Assembly (NCBI RefSeq): GCF_014349105.1
Contig: NZ_JACSJI010000017.1
Coordinates: forward strand, 16,509 to 80,508
Length of the DNA: 64,000 bases
Direction: 5' to 3'
DNA from: Caulobacter sp. 17J80-11
Lineage (GTDB): Bacteria > Pseudomonadota > Alphaproteobacteria > Caulobacterales > Caulobacteraceae
Shown in pieces: positions 8,025 to 16,509 of this stretch. Under the pieces are notes generated by a model. It searched no databases, had not been told where the DNA came from, and saw only the letters and a list, made by a program, of their open reading frames with translations. Made by a program: the position numbers and the translations under genes. Within the stretch, counting starts at the first letter, position 1. Each line of letters begins with the position of its first letter.

Positions 8025-8666
8025 TTAGGCCGCCTTCTTCTTTTTCTTGTCCGGCTTGGGAGTCTTCACCGGCTTCTCGGCCTTCGGCTTGCGGCGCTTC
8101 TCCGTCTCGCCGGAGTCCTTGGCCGACTTCTTCGCGGCCTTCTTCGCCTTCTTCGCCTTCTTGCCGGGCTCGACCTCGGGGTCGTTGGCCGGCACGATTT
8201 CGGCCGCCGCCTCGCCGGCCTTGGCCATGAGCGAGAGCACGTTCAGGAAGGCCTCGCGCTTGCCGCGCGGCAGCAGGGCCAGGATGCGGGCGTCGGCGGC
8301 CTCGACCCTGGGCCGGGCCGCTTCGAGCGCTTCACGACCGGCGTCGGTCAGGCGCACGACGTTGGCGCGGGCGTCGGCGTTGGAGCGCTCGCGCGCCAGC
8401 AAACCCTTGCCGATCATGCGAGCGACCAGGTCGGCCAGGGTCGAGCGGTCGATGCCGGTGGCCTTGACCAGATCGGTCTGGGTCAGCCCCTCGTCGGCCG
8501 ACACCGCTGTCAGCACCGCGAACTGGCGCTGGGTCACGCCGTCCGGTCCGGCCTCCTCGCCGTAGACGTCCAGGGCGATCTGCAGCACCCGGTGCAGCAG
8601 GTGGCTGGGCGACCCGTCGAGCGGCCCCTCGCTCCCCTTGGCGGACTTCTTCTTCGCCTTGGCCAT
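8025..8666 (-). CDS. MarR-family regulator with lysine-rich tails
   Basis: 213 residues. Residues about 20-150 are a MarR winged helix: GVTQRQFAVLTAVSADEGLTQ, LVKATGIDRSTLADLVARM and a wing ARANVVRLTDAGREAL. Unusually, the N-terminus (MAKAKKKSAK) and the last about 45 residues (KKAKKAKKAAKKSAKDSG onward to KPDKKKKKAA) are highly basic and low-complexity, like histone H1 or the tails of some alphaproteobacterial DNA-binding proteins. Inference: the tails add non-specific DNA contact. No adjacent target gene is obvious; the NUDIX gene is divergent from it, 108 bp away. Confidence 0.88.
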   Translation of the reverse strand: MAKAKKKSAKGSEGPLDGSPSHLLHRVLQIALDVYGEEAGPDGVTQRQFAVLTAVSADEGLTQTDLVKATGIDRSTLADLVARMIGKGLLARERSNADARANVVRLTDAGREALEAARPRVEAADARILALLPRGKREAFLNVLSLMAKAGEAAAEIVPANDPEVEPGKKAKKAKKAAKKSAKDSGETEKRRKPKAEKPVKTPKPDKKKKKAA

Positions 8667-8774
8667 GGTCGTCCCCAGTGTTTGCAGAGGGCCCTGTCTC
8701 GGAGATTTTCAAGTTAACATGGTTCTGCGACGGTTCAGCGACGTCCGTCCGTGCACGGAAGCCGCGAGGCGACG

Positions 8775-9374
8775 ATGACCGAACCGCTCCAACCCGCCTT
8801 CTCAATGAGGATTCCGCCCGACGACGATCGCGAGCGGCGGGTCTGCGATCACTGCGGTTTCGTCGACTACGTGAACCCGAAAATCGTGGTCGGCGCGGTC
8901 GTCGCCTGGAGCGAGACCGGCGCGCCCTTCGGACCGGACGCCGTGCCGTTGGAGGAGATCCGCGTGCTGCTGTGCCGGCGCGCCATCCTGCCCCGGCGCG
9001 GCTACTGGACCCTGCCGGCCGGCTACATGGAGGAGAACGAGACGGTCGCCCAGGCCGTGAAGCGCGAGGCGCGCGAGGAGGCCTGCTGCGAGATCGAGCT
9101 GGACGGGCTGCTGGCGCTCTACGACGTGCCGCACCGCAGCCAGGTGCAGATCTTCCACCGCGCCCGGCTGCTCACGCCCGACGTGGCCGCCGGCCCGGAG
9201 AGCCTGGACGCCGTGCTGTTCTGGTGGAAGGACATTCCGTGGAAGGCGCTGGCCTTCCACTCGGTCGGCTGGTCGCTCAAAGCGTTCGAGGAGAGCCGGC
9301 TGGAGGCGCGGTTCGCGCCCTATGGGAATCCAGACGACGCCGAGCCCACCAAGTTCCCGTCATCCCGGCCGTAG
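8775..9374 (+). CDS. NUDIX hydrolase with zinc-ribbon-like N-terminus
   Basis: 199 residues. An N-terminal CDHCGFVDYVNPK segment resembles half of the NudC-type zinc ribbon. The Nudix box is complete: G(x5)E(x7)REAREEA beginning at GYMEENE near residue 90. The substrate class cannot be told; relatives hydrolyse ADP-ribose or nucleoside diphosphates. The start ATG at 8775 follows GAGGCGACG; a GTG at 8751 is a weaker alternative. The last residues (FPSSRP) and the stop codon are read from the intergenic palindromic repeat that begins at 9358, so the native C-terminus may have been altered by repeat insertion. Confidence 0.88.
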   Translation: MTEPLQPAFSMRIPPDDDRERRVCDHCGFVDYVNPKIVVGAVVAWSETGAPFGPDAVPLEEIRVLLCRRAILPRRGYWTLPAGYMEENETVAQAVKREAREEACCEIELDGLLALYDVPHRSQVQIFHRARLLTPDVAAGPESLDAVLFWWKDIPWKALAFHSVGWSLKAFEESRLEARFAPYGNPDDAEPTKFPSSRP

Positions 9375-9499
9375 CGGAGCGAAGCGCAGCGGAGAGCCGG
9401 GACCCAGCAAGCGCCACGCTTGTTGCAGGCCGCGTTCGCAGCGTTCAGGTCGCGCTTGCTGGGTCCCGGATAAGCGCTGACGCGCTTTCCGGGATGACG
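9358..9499. repeat. Palindromic intergenic repeat (CGTCATCCCGG family)
   Basis: The ends CGTCATCCCGG (9358-9368) and CCGGGATGACG (9489-9499) are exact inverted repeats, and inside them CCGGGACCCAGCAAGCG pairs with CGCTTGCTGGGTCCCGG. The element occupies the whole gap between the NUDIX gene and yciB apart from about 30 bp, and overlaps the NUDIX stop codon. It lies between convergent genes and could act as a bidirectional terminator. No open frame of its own. Confidence 0.8.
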
Positions 9500-9528
9500 A
9501 GCGTTGAAAGTGTTCGGCTAGGCCGGCC

Positions 9529-10119
9529 TCAGAACCCCGGGTCCGGCGGCTCCGGCGCGCCGTCTTCGCCGTCCTTCTGCATGTGCTTCATCATGAAGGG
9601 CACCTGCGTCAGGGAGAACACGATCGCCAGCGGCAGCAGGATCATGCGGAAGGTCACCCAGGTGGCGTCCGGCTGGGTGCGCCACACCGCCTCGTTCACC
9701 GCCGCGACCGCGAGGAAGTAGAGGCCGTAGCGCAGCATCAGCACCCGCCAGGCCGGGTCGGGCAGGCGCACGCTCTCGCCGAACAACGCCTTGATCGGGT
9801 TCTTCTTCAGCACGAAGCCGCCCAGCATCACCGCCGCCAGGGCGCCGTTGACCACGGTCAGCTTGATCTTCACGAAGCTCTCGTCGTGGAAGATCAGGGT
9901 CAGGCCGCCGAAGAGCAGCGCCGCCAGGCCGGCGAACAGCGGCAGCGGGGCCACCCGCTTCTCGACCAGCCAGCCCACGGCCAACGCCAGGGCGGAAGCC
10001 GCCACCAGCACCTCGGTGGCCAGGATGAAGTTCTTGGTCGGATAGAAGGTGAGGGCGAAGGCGATCGGCGCGCCGTAGTCGACGGCGGCCCTGACCCAAT
10101 GGGCTTTCTTGGCGTCCAC
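9529..10119 (-). CDS. yciB: YciB/IspZ inner-membrane protein (septation protein A family)
   Basis: 196 residues with five or six membrane helices. Family marks: AVDYGAPIAFALTFYPTKNF at the N-terminus, a central FHDESFVKIKLTVVNG, NPIKALFGESVRLPDPAWR and the NEAVWRTQPDATWVTF block. Known: YciB family members affect cell-envelope integrity and septation in E. coli and Shigella. The start is GTG at 10119 with GAGGAG upstream, 10 bases after the ftsY stop, so the two genes are one operon. An acidic tail (KDGEDGAPEPPDPGF) is at the C-terminus. Confidence 0.93.
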   Translation of the reverse strand: MDAKKAHWVRAAVDYGAPIAFALTFYPTKNFILATEVLVAASALALAVGWLVEKRVAPLPLFAGLAALLFGGLTLIFHDESFVKIKLTVVNGALAAVMLGGFVLKKNPIKALFGESVRLPDPAWRVLMLRYGLYFLAVAAVNEAVWRTQPDATWVTFRMILLPLAIVFSLTQVPFMMKHMQKDGEDGAPEPPDPGF

Positions 10120-10129
10120 GCTTCTCTCC

Positions 10130-11074
10130 TCAGCCCGCGTCCAGGCCGACCAGCGAGCGCGAGAAGGCGCGCGCGTCGAACGGCTGCAGGTCGTCGATTC
10201 CCTCGCCCACGCCGATCAGCTTGATCGGAGCGTCGGACGCCTGGGCCACCGGCACCAGCACGCCGCCCCGGGCAGTGCCGTCCAATTTTGTCATCACGAT
10301 GCCGGACACGTAGGCCGTCCGGCCGAAAATTTGCTCCTGGGCCAGGGCGTTGCGGCCCACGGTCGCGTCCAGCACCAGCAGGGTCTCATGCGGGGCGTCC
10401 GCATCGACCTTCTTCAGCACGCGCACGACCTTGAGCAGCTCGTCCATCAGGGCCTGCTTGTTCTGCAGGCGCCCGGCGGTGTCGATCAGCACCACGTCGT
10501 AGCCCTCGGCCTTGGCCTTCTCCAGCGCGTCGAAGGCGAGGCCCGCGGCGTCGGCCCCGGTGCCGCGCGCTTCGAAGCCGGCCCCGGCCCGCTCGGCCCA
10601 GACCTTCAGCTGCTCGACCGCGGCGGCGCGGAAGGTGTCGCCGGCCACCACCATCACCTTGGCGCCCTTGCGGGTCAGGTCGGCGGCGATCTTGCCCAGC
10701 GTGGTGGTCTTGCCCGAGCCGTTCACGCCGACGAACAGCACGACGTAGGGCTTAGGCCCCGACAGCGGGTCGAAGCTGGCCTGGCGGGGCAGCAGCTCGG
10801 CGGCGACGGCCTCGGCCAGCGCCTCCTTCACCTCCTGCTCGTCCGAGACCTTGCCGAAGCGCAGCGCCTTGAACCGCTCGGTGATGCGCGCGGCGGCGTC
10901 CGGCCCCAGGTCGGATTCGATCAGGTGCTCTTCGAGCTGGTCCAGGGCCTCCTGGTCCAGCGGCTTCTTCACGAAGGTGGAGACGACCTGCTCGGTCATC
11001 TGCTTGGAGGAGCGCGAGAGCCCCTCGGTCAGGCGCTGGAACCAGCCCTTTTTCGGCGCGGCGGCGTCGGTCAT
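10130..11074 (-). CDS. ftsY: FtsY, signal recognition particle receptor GTPase
   Basis: 314 residues, a short FtsY without the long acidic A domain. The NG domain is complete: G1 GVNGSGKTTTLGK (116-128), DTFRAAAVEQL, DTAGRLQNK (G3, about 198), TKLDGTARGG (G4, about 261) and the closing GVGEGIDDLQPFDARAF. It docks SRP-ribosome complexes at the inner membrane for co-translational insertion. It lies downstream of mtaB (34 bp) and upstream of yciB in one minus-strand run. Confidence 0.97.
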   Translation of the reverse strand: MTDAAAPKKGWFQRLTEGLSRSSKQMTEQVVSTFVKKPLDQEALDQLEEHLIESDLGPDAAARITERFKALRFGKVSDEQEVKEALAEAVAAELLPRQASFDPLSGPKPYVVLFVGVNGSGKTTTLGKIAADLTRKGAKVMVVAGDTFRAAAVEQLKVWAERAGAGFEARGTGADAAGLAFDALEKAKAEGYDVVLIDTAGRLQNKQALMDELLKVVRVLKKVDADAPHETLLVLDATVGRNALAQEQIFGRTAYVSGIVMTKLDGTARGGVLVPVAQASDAPIKLIGVGEGIDDLQPFDARAFSRSLVGLDAG

Positions 11075-11108
11075 GCGGCTCGTGTAGCGGTTTGCGCGAT
11101 CAGCGTCA

Positions 11109-12389
11109 TCAGAGGCTTGCGAACGCCCGCTTGCCGTCGTGGCCGCTCACCCGCATGGGCACGATCGATCCGGCCTCGGCGGGACCCTCGAAGGCCACCT
11201 CGGTGAAGTCGGCGGCGCGGGCCAGGCCCTCGCGCTCGACCAGGCCGGACACGGTGCGGCCGACCTGCCGGTCCAGGTGGCGGACCAGCGCCTCGCCCCC
11301 CTTGGCGCGCAGGCGCTCGGCCCGGGCCTTGATCAGCGGACGCTCCAGCTGGGGCATGCGCGCGGCGGGCGTGCCGGGGCGCGGGCTGAACGGGAAGACG
11401 TGCAGGAAGGCCAGGTCGCAGTCGTCGACCAGGGCCAGGGTGTTGTCGAAGGCCGCGTCGCTCTCGGTCGGGAAGCCGGCGATCAGGTCGGCCCCGAAGG
11501 CGACGTCGGGGCGCACGGCTCGGACCTGCTCGACCAGACGGATGGCGTCGGCGCGCAGGTGGCGGCGCTTCATGCGCTTGAGCATCAGGTCGTCGCCGTG
11601 CTGCAGCGACAGGTGCAGGTAGGGCGCCAGCCGCTCCTCCTCGGCCAGGCAGCGCATCAGGTCCGCGTCGATCTCGGCCGCGTCGATCGACGACAGGCGA
11701 AGCCGCGGCAGCTCGGGCACGAGCTTGAGGATGCGGGCGACCAGCTGCCCCAGGGTCGGCGTGCCGGGCAGGTCGGCGCCCCAGGAGGTCAGGTCGACCC
11801 CGGTCAGCACCACCTCGTTGACGCCCGAGGCGGCCAGACGGCGGATCTGCTCGACCACCTCGCCGGCCGCGCCGGAGCGCGAATTGCCCCGGCCGTAGGG
11901 GATGACGCAGAAGGTGCAGCGGTGGTCGCAGCCGTTCTGGATCTCGACATAGGCGCGGGCCCGGTCCTTCAGGCCGTCGATCAGGTGGCCGGCGGTCTCG
12001 CGCACGCTCATCACGTCGTTGACCCGCACGCGCGGGCCGTCGTCGGCCAGCGCATAGGCCCCGGCCTTGGTCTTGTCGCCGTTGCCCAGAACGAGGTCGA
12101 CCTCGGGCATGGCCGCGAAGGCGGCCGGGTCGATCTGGGCGGCGCAGCCCGTGACGATCAGCCTGGCGTCCGGGCGCTCGCGGCGCGCCTTGCGGATGGC
12201 CTGGCGGGCCTGGCGCACCGCCTCGCCGGTGACGGCGCAGGTGTTGAACACCACCGCGTTGGTCAGGCCGTCCTCGGCCGCGCGCGCCCGCATCACCTCG
12301 CTCTCGTAGGCGTTCAGGCGGCAGCCGAAGGTGACGACGGCGACGTCGTCGGCTTCGGTTTCGGCGGCGGGTTCAGGGACGGCGGTCAT
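11109..12389 (-). CDS. mtaB: MtaB, tRNA t6A37 C2-methylthiotransferase (radical SAM)
   Basis: 426 residues. Three N-terminal UPF0004 cysteines that bind one cluster (C23 in FGCRLN, C51 in NTCAVT, C82 in TGCAAQ) and the radical-SAM CxxxCxxC at 154-161 (CDHRCTFC) are present, followed by a C-terminal TRAM-like domain. It converts t6A to ms2t6A at position 37 of ANN-decoding tRNAs. ATG at 12389 is used; a GTG two codons upstream is possible and no strong ribosome binding site is seen. The next gene upstream is an S9 peptidase. Confidence 0.94.
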   Translation of the reverse strand: MTAVPEPAAETEADDVAVVTFGCRLNAYESEVMRARAAEDGLTNAVVFNTCAVTGEAVRQARQAIRKARRERPDARLIVTGCAAQIDPAAFAAMPEVDLVLGNGDKTKAGAYALADDGPRVRVNDVMSVRETAGHLIDGLKDRARAYVEIQNGCDHRCTFCVIPYGRGNSRSGAAGEVVEQIRRLAASGVNEVVLTGVDLTSWGADLPGTPTLGQLVARILKLVPELPRLRLSSIDAAEIDADLMRCLAEEERLAPYLHLSLQHGDDLMLKRMKRRHLRADAIRLVEQVRAVRPDVAFGADLIAGFPTESDAAFDNTLALVDDCDLAFLHVFPFSPRPGTPAARMPQLERPLIKARAERLRAKGGEALVRHLDRQVGRTVSGLVEREGLARAADFTEVAFEGPAEAGSIVPMRVSGHDGKRAFASL

Positions 12390-12513
12390 GCTCACGCGAA
12401 CGAAAAGGGGCGGCCGTCCGGGCCGCCCTCTCCGCGTCATATAGCAGGCCGAAGGCCAAATCGCGACCTCGGGTGGCTGGGCAGGACGTCCCAGGCCCCT
12501 TTCAGCCGTCCGC

Positions 12514-12535
12514 CCCGGCGAAAGCTTTCGCCGGG
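12514..12535. terminator. 22-bp perfect palindrome after the S9 peptidase, likely terminator/repeat
   Basis: CCCGGCGAAAG followed by CTTTCGCCGGG is a perfect palindrome 19 bases past the S9 peptidase stop codon on the minus strand. There is no U-tract, so termination strength is uncertain. The CCCGGCGAAAG core resembles short repeats scattered in Caulobacteraceae intergenic DNA. Confidence 0.5.
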
Positions 12536-12554
12536 ATAGACGGAGTGGGGAGCC

Positions 12555-14621
12555 TTACTGGCCGGCGGCCTTCCCCTGCGCCTTCGCCCGATACCGGTCG
12601 AACCAGGCCAGGATGGCGCTGGCCTTGGCGGCCGACTGCGAGGGGCGGGCGGCGATGCCGCCGTGGCCGGCGCCGGGCACCTTGACCAGGGCGGTGGGCA
12701 CGTGGCGCAGCTGAAGGGCCTGGTAGTACTGCTCGGCCTCGCTGACCGGGGTGCGGTAATCCTCGGCCCCGACCACCACCAGGGTCGGCGTCTTCACGTT
12801 GCCGACCAGCGACAGGGGCGAGCGGGCCCAGTAGCCCTGCGGGTCCTCCCAGGGCAGCTTCCCGAACCAGTACTTGGCGAAATAGGTGTAGCTGTCGGCC
12901 GTCAGGGTCATGCTGGACCAGTTGATCACCGGCTTCTGGGTGGCGGCGGCCGCGAAGCGGTCGGTCTTGCCGACGATCCAGGCGGTCAGCACGCCGCCGC
13001 CGGAGCCGCCGGTGACGAACAGCTCGTCCGGGTTCACCGAGCCGGTGGCGATGGCCGCGTCGACCGCGCTCATCAGGTCGTCATAGTCGTGACCCGGATA
13101 GGCGTGGTGGATCAGGTTGGCGAACTCCTCGCCGTACGAGGTCGACCCGCGCGGGTTGGTGTAGAGCACCACGTAGCCGGCCGCCGCGTACAGCTGCATG
13201 TCGGTGGCGAAGGACGGCCCGTAGCTCTGGAACGGCCCGCCGTGGATCTCCAGGATCAGCGGGTACTTCTTGGCCGGATCGAAGTTCGGCGGCAGCACCA
13301 GCCAGGAGTCGACCGGCTTGCCGTCGAAGGACGAGGCGACCTTCAGCGGCCGCACTTCGCCCAGGGTCTTGTCGGCGAACAGGTTCTCGTTGAGCTGGGT
13401 CAGACGCCGGGCTTTGCCGGCCTTCATCAAAGAGATGTCGGACGGGCGGTAGGCGGAGCCGCTGGTGAAGGCGATCGCGCCGTCGTTCGCCACGCTGAAC
13501 TCGCCGCCGCTGTAGGGCCGGTCCAGGCCGCCGCCGGCCAGGCCTTCGGCCACGGTCTGGATGCGGCCGTCCAGCGACACGCGCGCCACCTTGGCGGCGC
13601 CGTGATCGACGTACTGGACGTAGATGCTCTTGCCGTCGGCCGCCCACTGCGGGCTGCCGACCGAGCGGTCCAGGGAGCCGGTCAGGACGCGCGGGTTCTT
13701 GCCGTCGCGGTCCATCACGTAGAGGCGGGTGTTCTGGTAGCCGAGGTACCGGTCGTCGAACCCGACATAGGCGACCAGGCGGCCGTCCGGCGACACGGTC
13801 GGATCGTTGTCCGGACCGGCGCGGCTGGTGAGCGCGGTCACCGAGCCGTCGGCCACCGACACCTGGTAGACCTCGGTGTTGACCGGCTCGCGTTCCCAGC
13901 CCTCCGCGCGGTTGCCGCTGAGCAGCAGGAACTTTCCGTCCGGGGTCCAGGACACCTGGGCCCCGTCGTCATAGGCGCCGAAGGTCACCTGGCGCGCCGC
14001 GCCGCCGTCGGCCGAGATCAGGTAGATGTGGGTGTAGCCCGGCTTCAGATAGCCGGCCCCGTCGGCGCGGTAGCTGACCTGGTCGATGACCTGCAGCGGG
14101 GCGGCCCAGTTGGCGCCTTCCGGCTTGGCCGGCGCCGAGCCCAGCTTGGCGCCTTCGGACGGCTCGAACAGGGTGTAGGCGATGGTCTTGCCGTCCGGCG
14201 ACCAGGTGATCTGGCCCGGGCTGTCCGGCAGGCCGGTCAGGCGCGCGGTCGAGCCGTCGGCCATCCAGCGTACGAACAGCTGCGGCGCGCCGCCCTCGGC
14301 CGAGGAGACGTAGGCCAGGCGCTTGCCGTCCGGCGACCAGCGGGGCGAGGCGTGCGAGCCGGCCCCGGCCACCAGCGGGGTCTGGGCGCCGGTGTCCGCG
14401 TCGACCAGCCAGATGGCGCGGCGCGCCCGGTCGGTCATCACGTCGTTGGCGGTGCGCACATAGGCCACGAGACGGCCGTTCGGGCTGATCTGGGGGTCGG
14501 AAGCCCACTCCAGCGAGAACAGGTCGCGGCCCTCGAACTTGCGCGACGGACCGTCGGCCGGCGCCGCGGACGCCGCGCCGGCGAGCGCCAGCAGACTGGC
14601 GGCGATCATCAGACAACGCAT
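12555..14621 (-). CDS. Exported S9-family peptidase (acyl-peptide hydrolase / DPP type)
   Basis: 688 residues. Signal peptide MRCLMIAASLLALAGAASAAP, then a beta-propeller with repeated WSPDGK-type motifs (about 50-400), then an alpha/beta-hydrolase domain. The catalytic triad is visible: S540 in GGSGGG, D621 in GAEDYR and H653 in GAGHGG. It should cleave oligopeptides in the periplasm. The ATG at 14621 follows GGGGGAAT. It sits between dapF and mtaB on the same strand; it has no obvious functional link to them. Confidence 0.93.
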   Translation of the reverse strand: MRCLMIAASLLALAGAASAAPADGPSRKFEGRDLFSLEWASDPQISPNGRLVAYVRTANDVMTDRARRAIWLVDADTGAQTPLVAGAGSHASPRWSPDGKRLAYVSSAEGGAPQLFVRWMADGSTARLTGLPDSPGQITWSPDGKTIAYTLFEPSEGAKLGSAPAKPEGANWAAPLQVIDQVSYRADGAGYLKPGYTHIYLISADGGAARQVTFGAYDDGAQVSWTPDGKFLLLSGNRAEGWEREPVNTEVYQVSVADGSVTALTSRAGPDNDPTVSPDGRLVAYVGFDDRYLGYQNTRLYVMDRDGKNPRVLTGSLDRSVGSPQWAADGKSIYVQYVDHGAAKVARVSLDGRIQTVAEGLAGGGLDRPYSGGEFSVANDGAIAFTSGSAYRPSDISLMKAGKARRLTQLNENLFADKTLGEVRPLKVASSFDGKPVDSWLVLPPNFDPAKKYPLILEIHGGPFQSYGPSFATDMQLYAAAGYVVLYTNPRGSTSYGEEFANLIHHAYPGHDYDDLMSAVDAAIATGSVNPDELFVTGGSGGGVLTAWIVGKTDRFAAAATQKPVINWSSMTLTADSYTYFAKYWFGKLPWEDPQGYWARSPLSLVGNVKTPTLVVVGAEDYRTPVSEAEQYYQALQLRHVPTALVKVPGAGHGGIAARPSQSAAKASAILAWFDRYRAKAQGKAAGQ

Positions 14622-14715
14622 CGAATTCCCCCTTCCAGCGGGGACGTCATTCGGTGCGCCCCCAACATTCGTCGAGGACCCTAGATCAAGCCGGGCGGTT
14701 AAGGAAAGCGCCCGT

Positions 14716-15546
14716 TCAGGCCAGCGTTCCGGTCCCTTCGAGCGCCACCGGTCCGGTCATGATCACCCGATTGTCGGTCTCGCGCCATTCGACCTCGAGC
14801 TCGCCGCCGTCCAGCTCCATCGTAGCCTTGCGGTCGACCAGGCCGCGCCGGTGCGAGGCGACGAGCGCCGCGCAGGCGCCGGTGCCGCAGGCCTGGGTCA
14901 GGCCGGCGCCGCGCTCCCACACCTTCAGGCGGATGCGATCGCGGCCCTTGGCCTGGGCGAAGCCGACGTTGACGCCTTCGGGGAACAGCGGGTGGTGCTC
15001 GATCAGCGAGCCCGCCTCGCGCACCGGCGCGGTCTCGGCGTCGGCGACGAAGAACACCACGTGCGGGTTGCCCATGCTGACGGCGCCGGGCGTATGCAGG
15101 TGCGGATTGTCGATCGGCCCGACCTGCAGCTCGATGTTGCGGGTGTCCATCTCCTCGGCGAGGGGCACCTCGTCCCAGCGCAGCCGCGGCTCGCCCATGT
15201 CGACGGCGACGCGCTTGTCGCCGGCGCGGGTCGCGCGGGTCAGGCCGCCCAGGGTGTCGATCGAAGCCTCGTCCCGGCCTGACGCCTCCATCAGGAGCCA
15301 GCCGACGCAGCGCAGGGCGTTGCCGCAGGTCTCGACCAGCGAGCCGTCGGCGTTCCACACCCGCATGAAGGCGTCGGCGCGGTCGGACTTCTCGATGGCG
15401 ATCAGCTGGTCGAAGCCTGGGCCGCCGCGCGCGCGGTCGGCCCAGGCGCGCACCTGCTCGGGCGTCGGCTGGAAGGCGGCGTCACGGGCTTCGACCACCA
15501 CGAAGGCGTTGCCGAGCCCGTTCATCTTCAGGAATGGACGGCTCAT
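14716..15546 (-). CDS. dapF: Diaminopimelate epimerase
   Basis: 276 residues. Interconverts LL- and meso-diaminopimelate for lysine and peptidoglycan synthesis. Both catalytic cysteines are in their usual motifs: C74 in ADGSLVETCGNALRC and C220 in GLTQACGTGACAA. The N-terminal FLKMNGLGNAFVVVEAR matches the family. ATG at 15546 chosen; a GTG three codons upstream is an alternative. It heads the minus-strand run dapF - S9 peptidase - mtaB - ftsY - yciB. Confidence 0.96.
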   Translation of the reverse strand: MSRPFLKMNGLGNAFVVVEARDAAFQPTPEQVRAWADRARGGPGFDQLIAIEKSDRADAFMRVWNADGSLVETCGNALRCVGWLLMEASGRDEASIDTLGGLTRATRAGDKRVAVDMGEPRLRWDEVPLAEEMDTRNIELQVGPIDNPHLHTPGAVSMGNPHVVFFVADAETAPVREAGSLIEHHPLFPEGVNVGFAQAKGRDRIRLKVWERGAGLTQACGTGACAALVASHRRGLVDRKATMELDGGELEVEWRETDNRVIMTGPVALEGTGTLA

Positions 15547-15614
15547 CGGGCGCACATATAGGACAGGACAGACGCTTTGATGAGCCGCCGCGCTTGCGCG
15601 CGCGTTAATTCGCC

Positions 15615-16415
15615 ATGGACTCGACGACGCCCGGCCGACGAGAGCGGACTCTCTTCAGGCGCCTGCAGCTGACCCTGCACGCCCTCTATCACGGCGGCTC
15701 GCAGACGTCCGTGCGCTTCCGCTACGGCGTGCTGGTGGTCGATCTGGCGCTGATCGCATTCTTCATCGCCGCGCCGCTGCTGCGCGGGCGACCCGGCTTC
15801 CTGATCGTCGACTACGCCCTGGCGCTCGTGCTGGGGCTCGACATTGCGGCGCGAGCGATCGCCTGGTGCGACTTCCGGCAGTGGATTCGACGCCCGATCG
15901 TCTGGCTCGACCTGTTCGTGCTCGCCACCCTGCTCTTCCCGCAGACCCTGTTCAACTTCGGGTTCTTGCGGGTGCTGCGGCTCTGGACCCTGATCAACAG
16001 CGACTTCTTCTGGCGCACGATCGGCCGGCGCTACGACGACACCCGCGTGGAGGACACGACCCGGGCCATCGCCGCCCTGGTCACCTTCGTCTTCGTGGTG
16101 ACCGGCTTCGTCTACACCAGCTTCGCCATGCGCTACGAAGGCATCTCCGGCTACGTGGACGCGCTCTATTTCACCGTCACCTCGCTGACCACCACGGGCT
16201 ACGGCGACGTGACCCTGCCGGGCGTGTGGGGACGGATCCTCTCGATCGTCACCATGCTGGTCGGGGTCACCCTGTTCCTGCGGCTGGCCCAGGCCCTGTT
16301 CCGGCCGCCCAAGGTCCGCTTCCCCTGCCCGACCTGCGGCCTGATGCGGCACGATCCGGACGCGGTCTACTGCAAGGCCTGCGGCACCTTGCTGAACATT
16401 CCGAACGAGGACTGA
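15615..16415 (+). CDS. Potassium channel of the voltage-gated fold with C-terminal zinc ribbon
   Basis: 266 residues. Five to six hydrophobic helices (from about 38 to 125, then 150-170 and 203-225) surround a pore loop with the K+ filter TTTGYGDV (192-199). The segment FLRVLRLWTLIN (117-128) looks like a short S4. The cytosolic C-terminus has four cysteines in CPTC (238-241) and CKAC (253-256), a zinc-ribbon arrangement not found in typical bacterial Kv channels. Inference: the ribbon may tetramerise or sense metal or redox state. It is an inner-membrane protein, divergent from dapF. Confidence 0.9.
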   Translation: MDSTTPGRRERTLFRRLQLTLHALYHGGSQTSVRFRYGVLVVDLALIAFFIAAPLLRGRPGFLIVDYALALVLGLDIAARAIAWCDFRQWIRRPIVWLDLFVLATLLFPQTLFNFGFLRVLRLWTLINSDFFWRTIGRRYDDTRVEDTTRAIAALVTFVFVVTGFVYTSFAMRYEGISGYVDALYFTVTSLTTTGYGDVTLPGVWGRILSIVTMLVGVTLFLRLAQALFRPPKVRFPCPTCGLMRHDPDAVYCKACGTLLNIPNED

Positions 16416-16509
16416 CGATGAGCGTGCGACCGGGCGGATTTGCGGAACGCGGGTCGACGCCTATGCTGCATCCCCAACAGACTGAACCACAGTCGGGGGA
16501 AACGACCTT

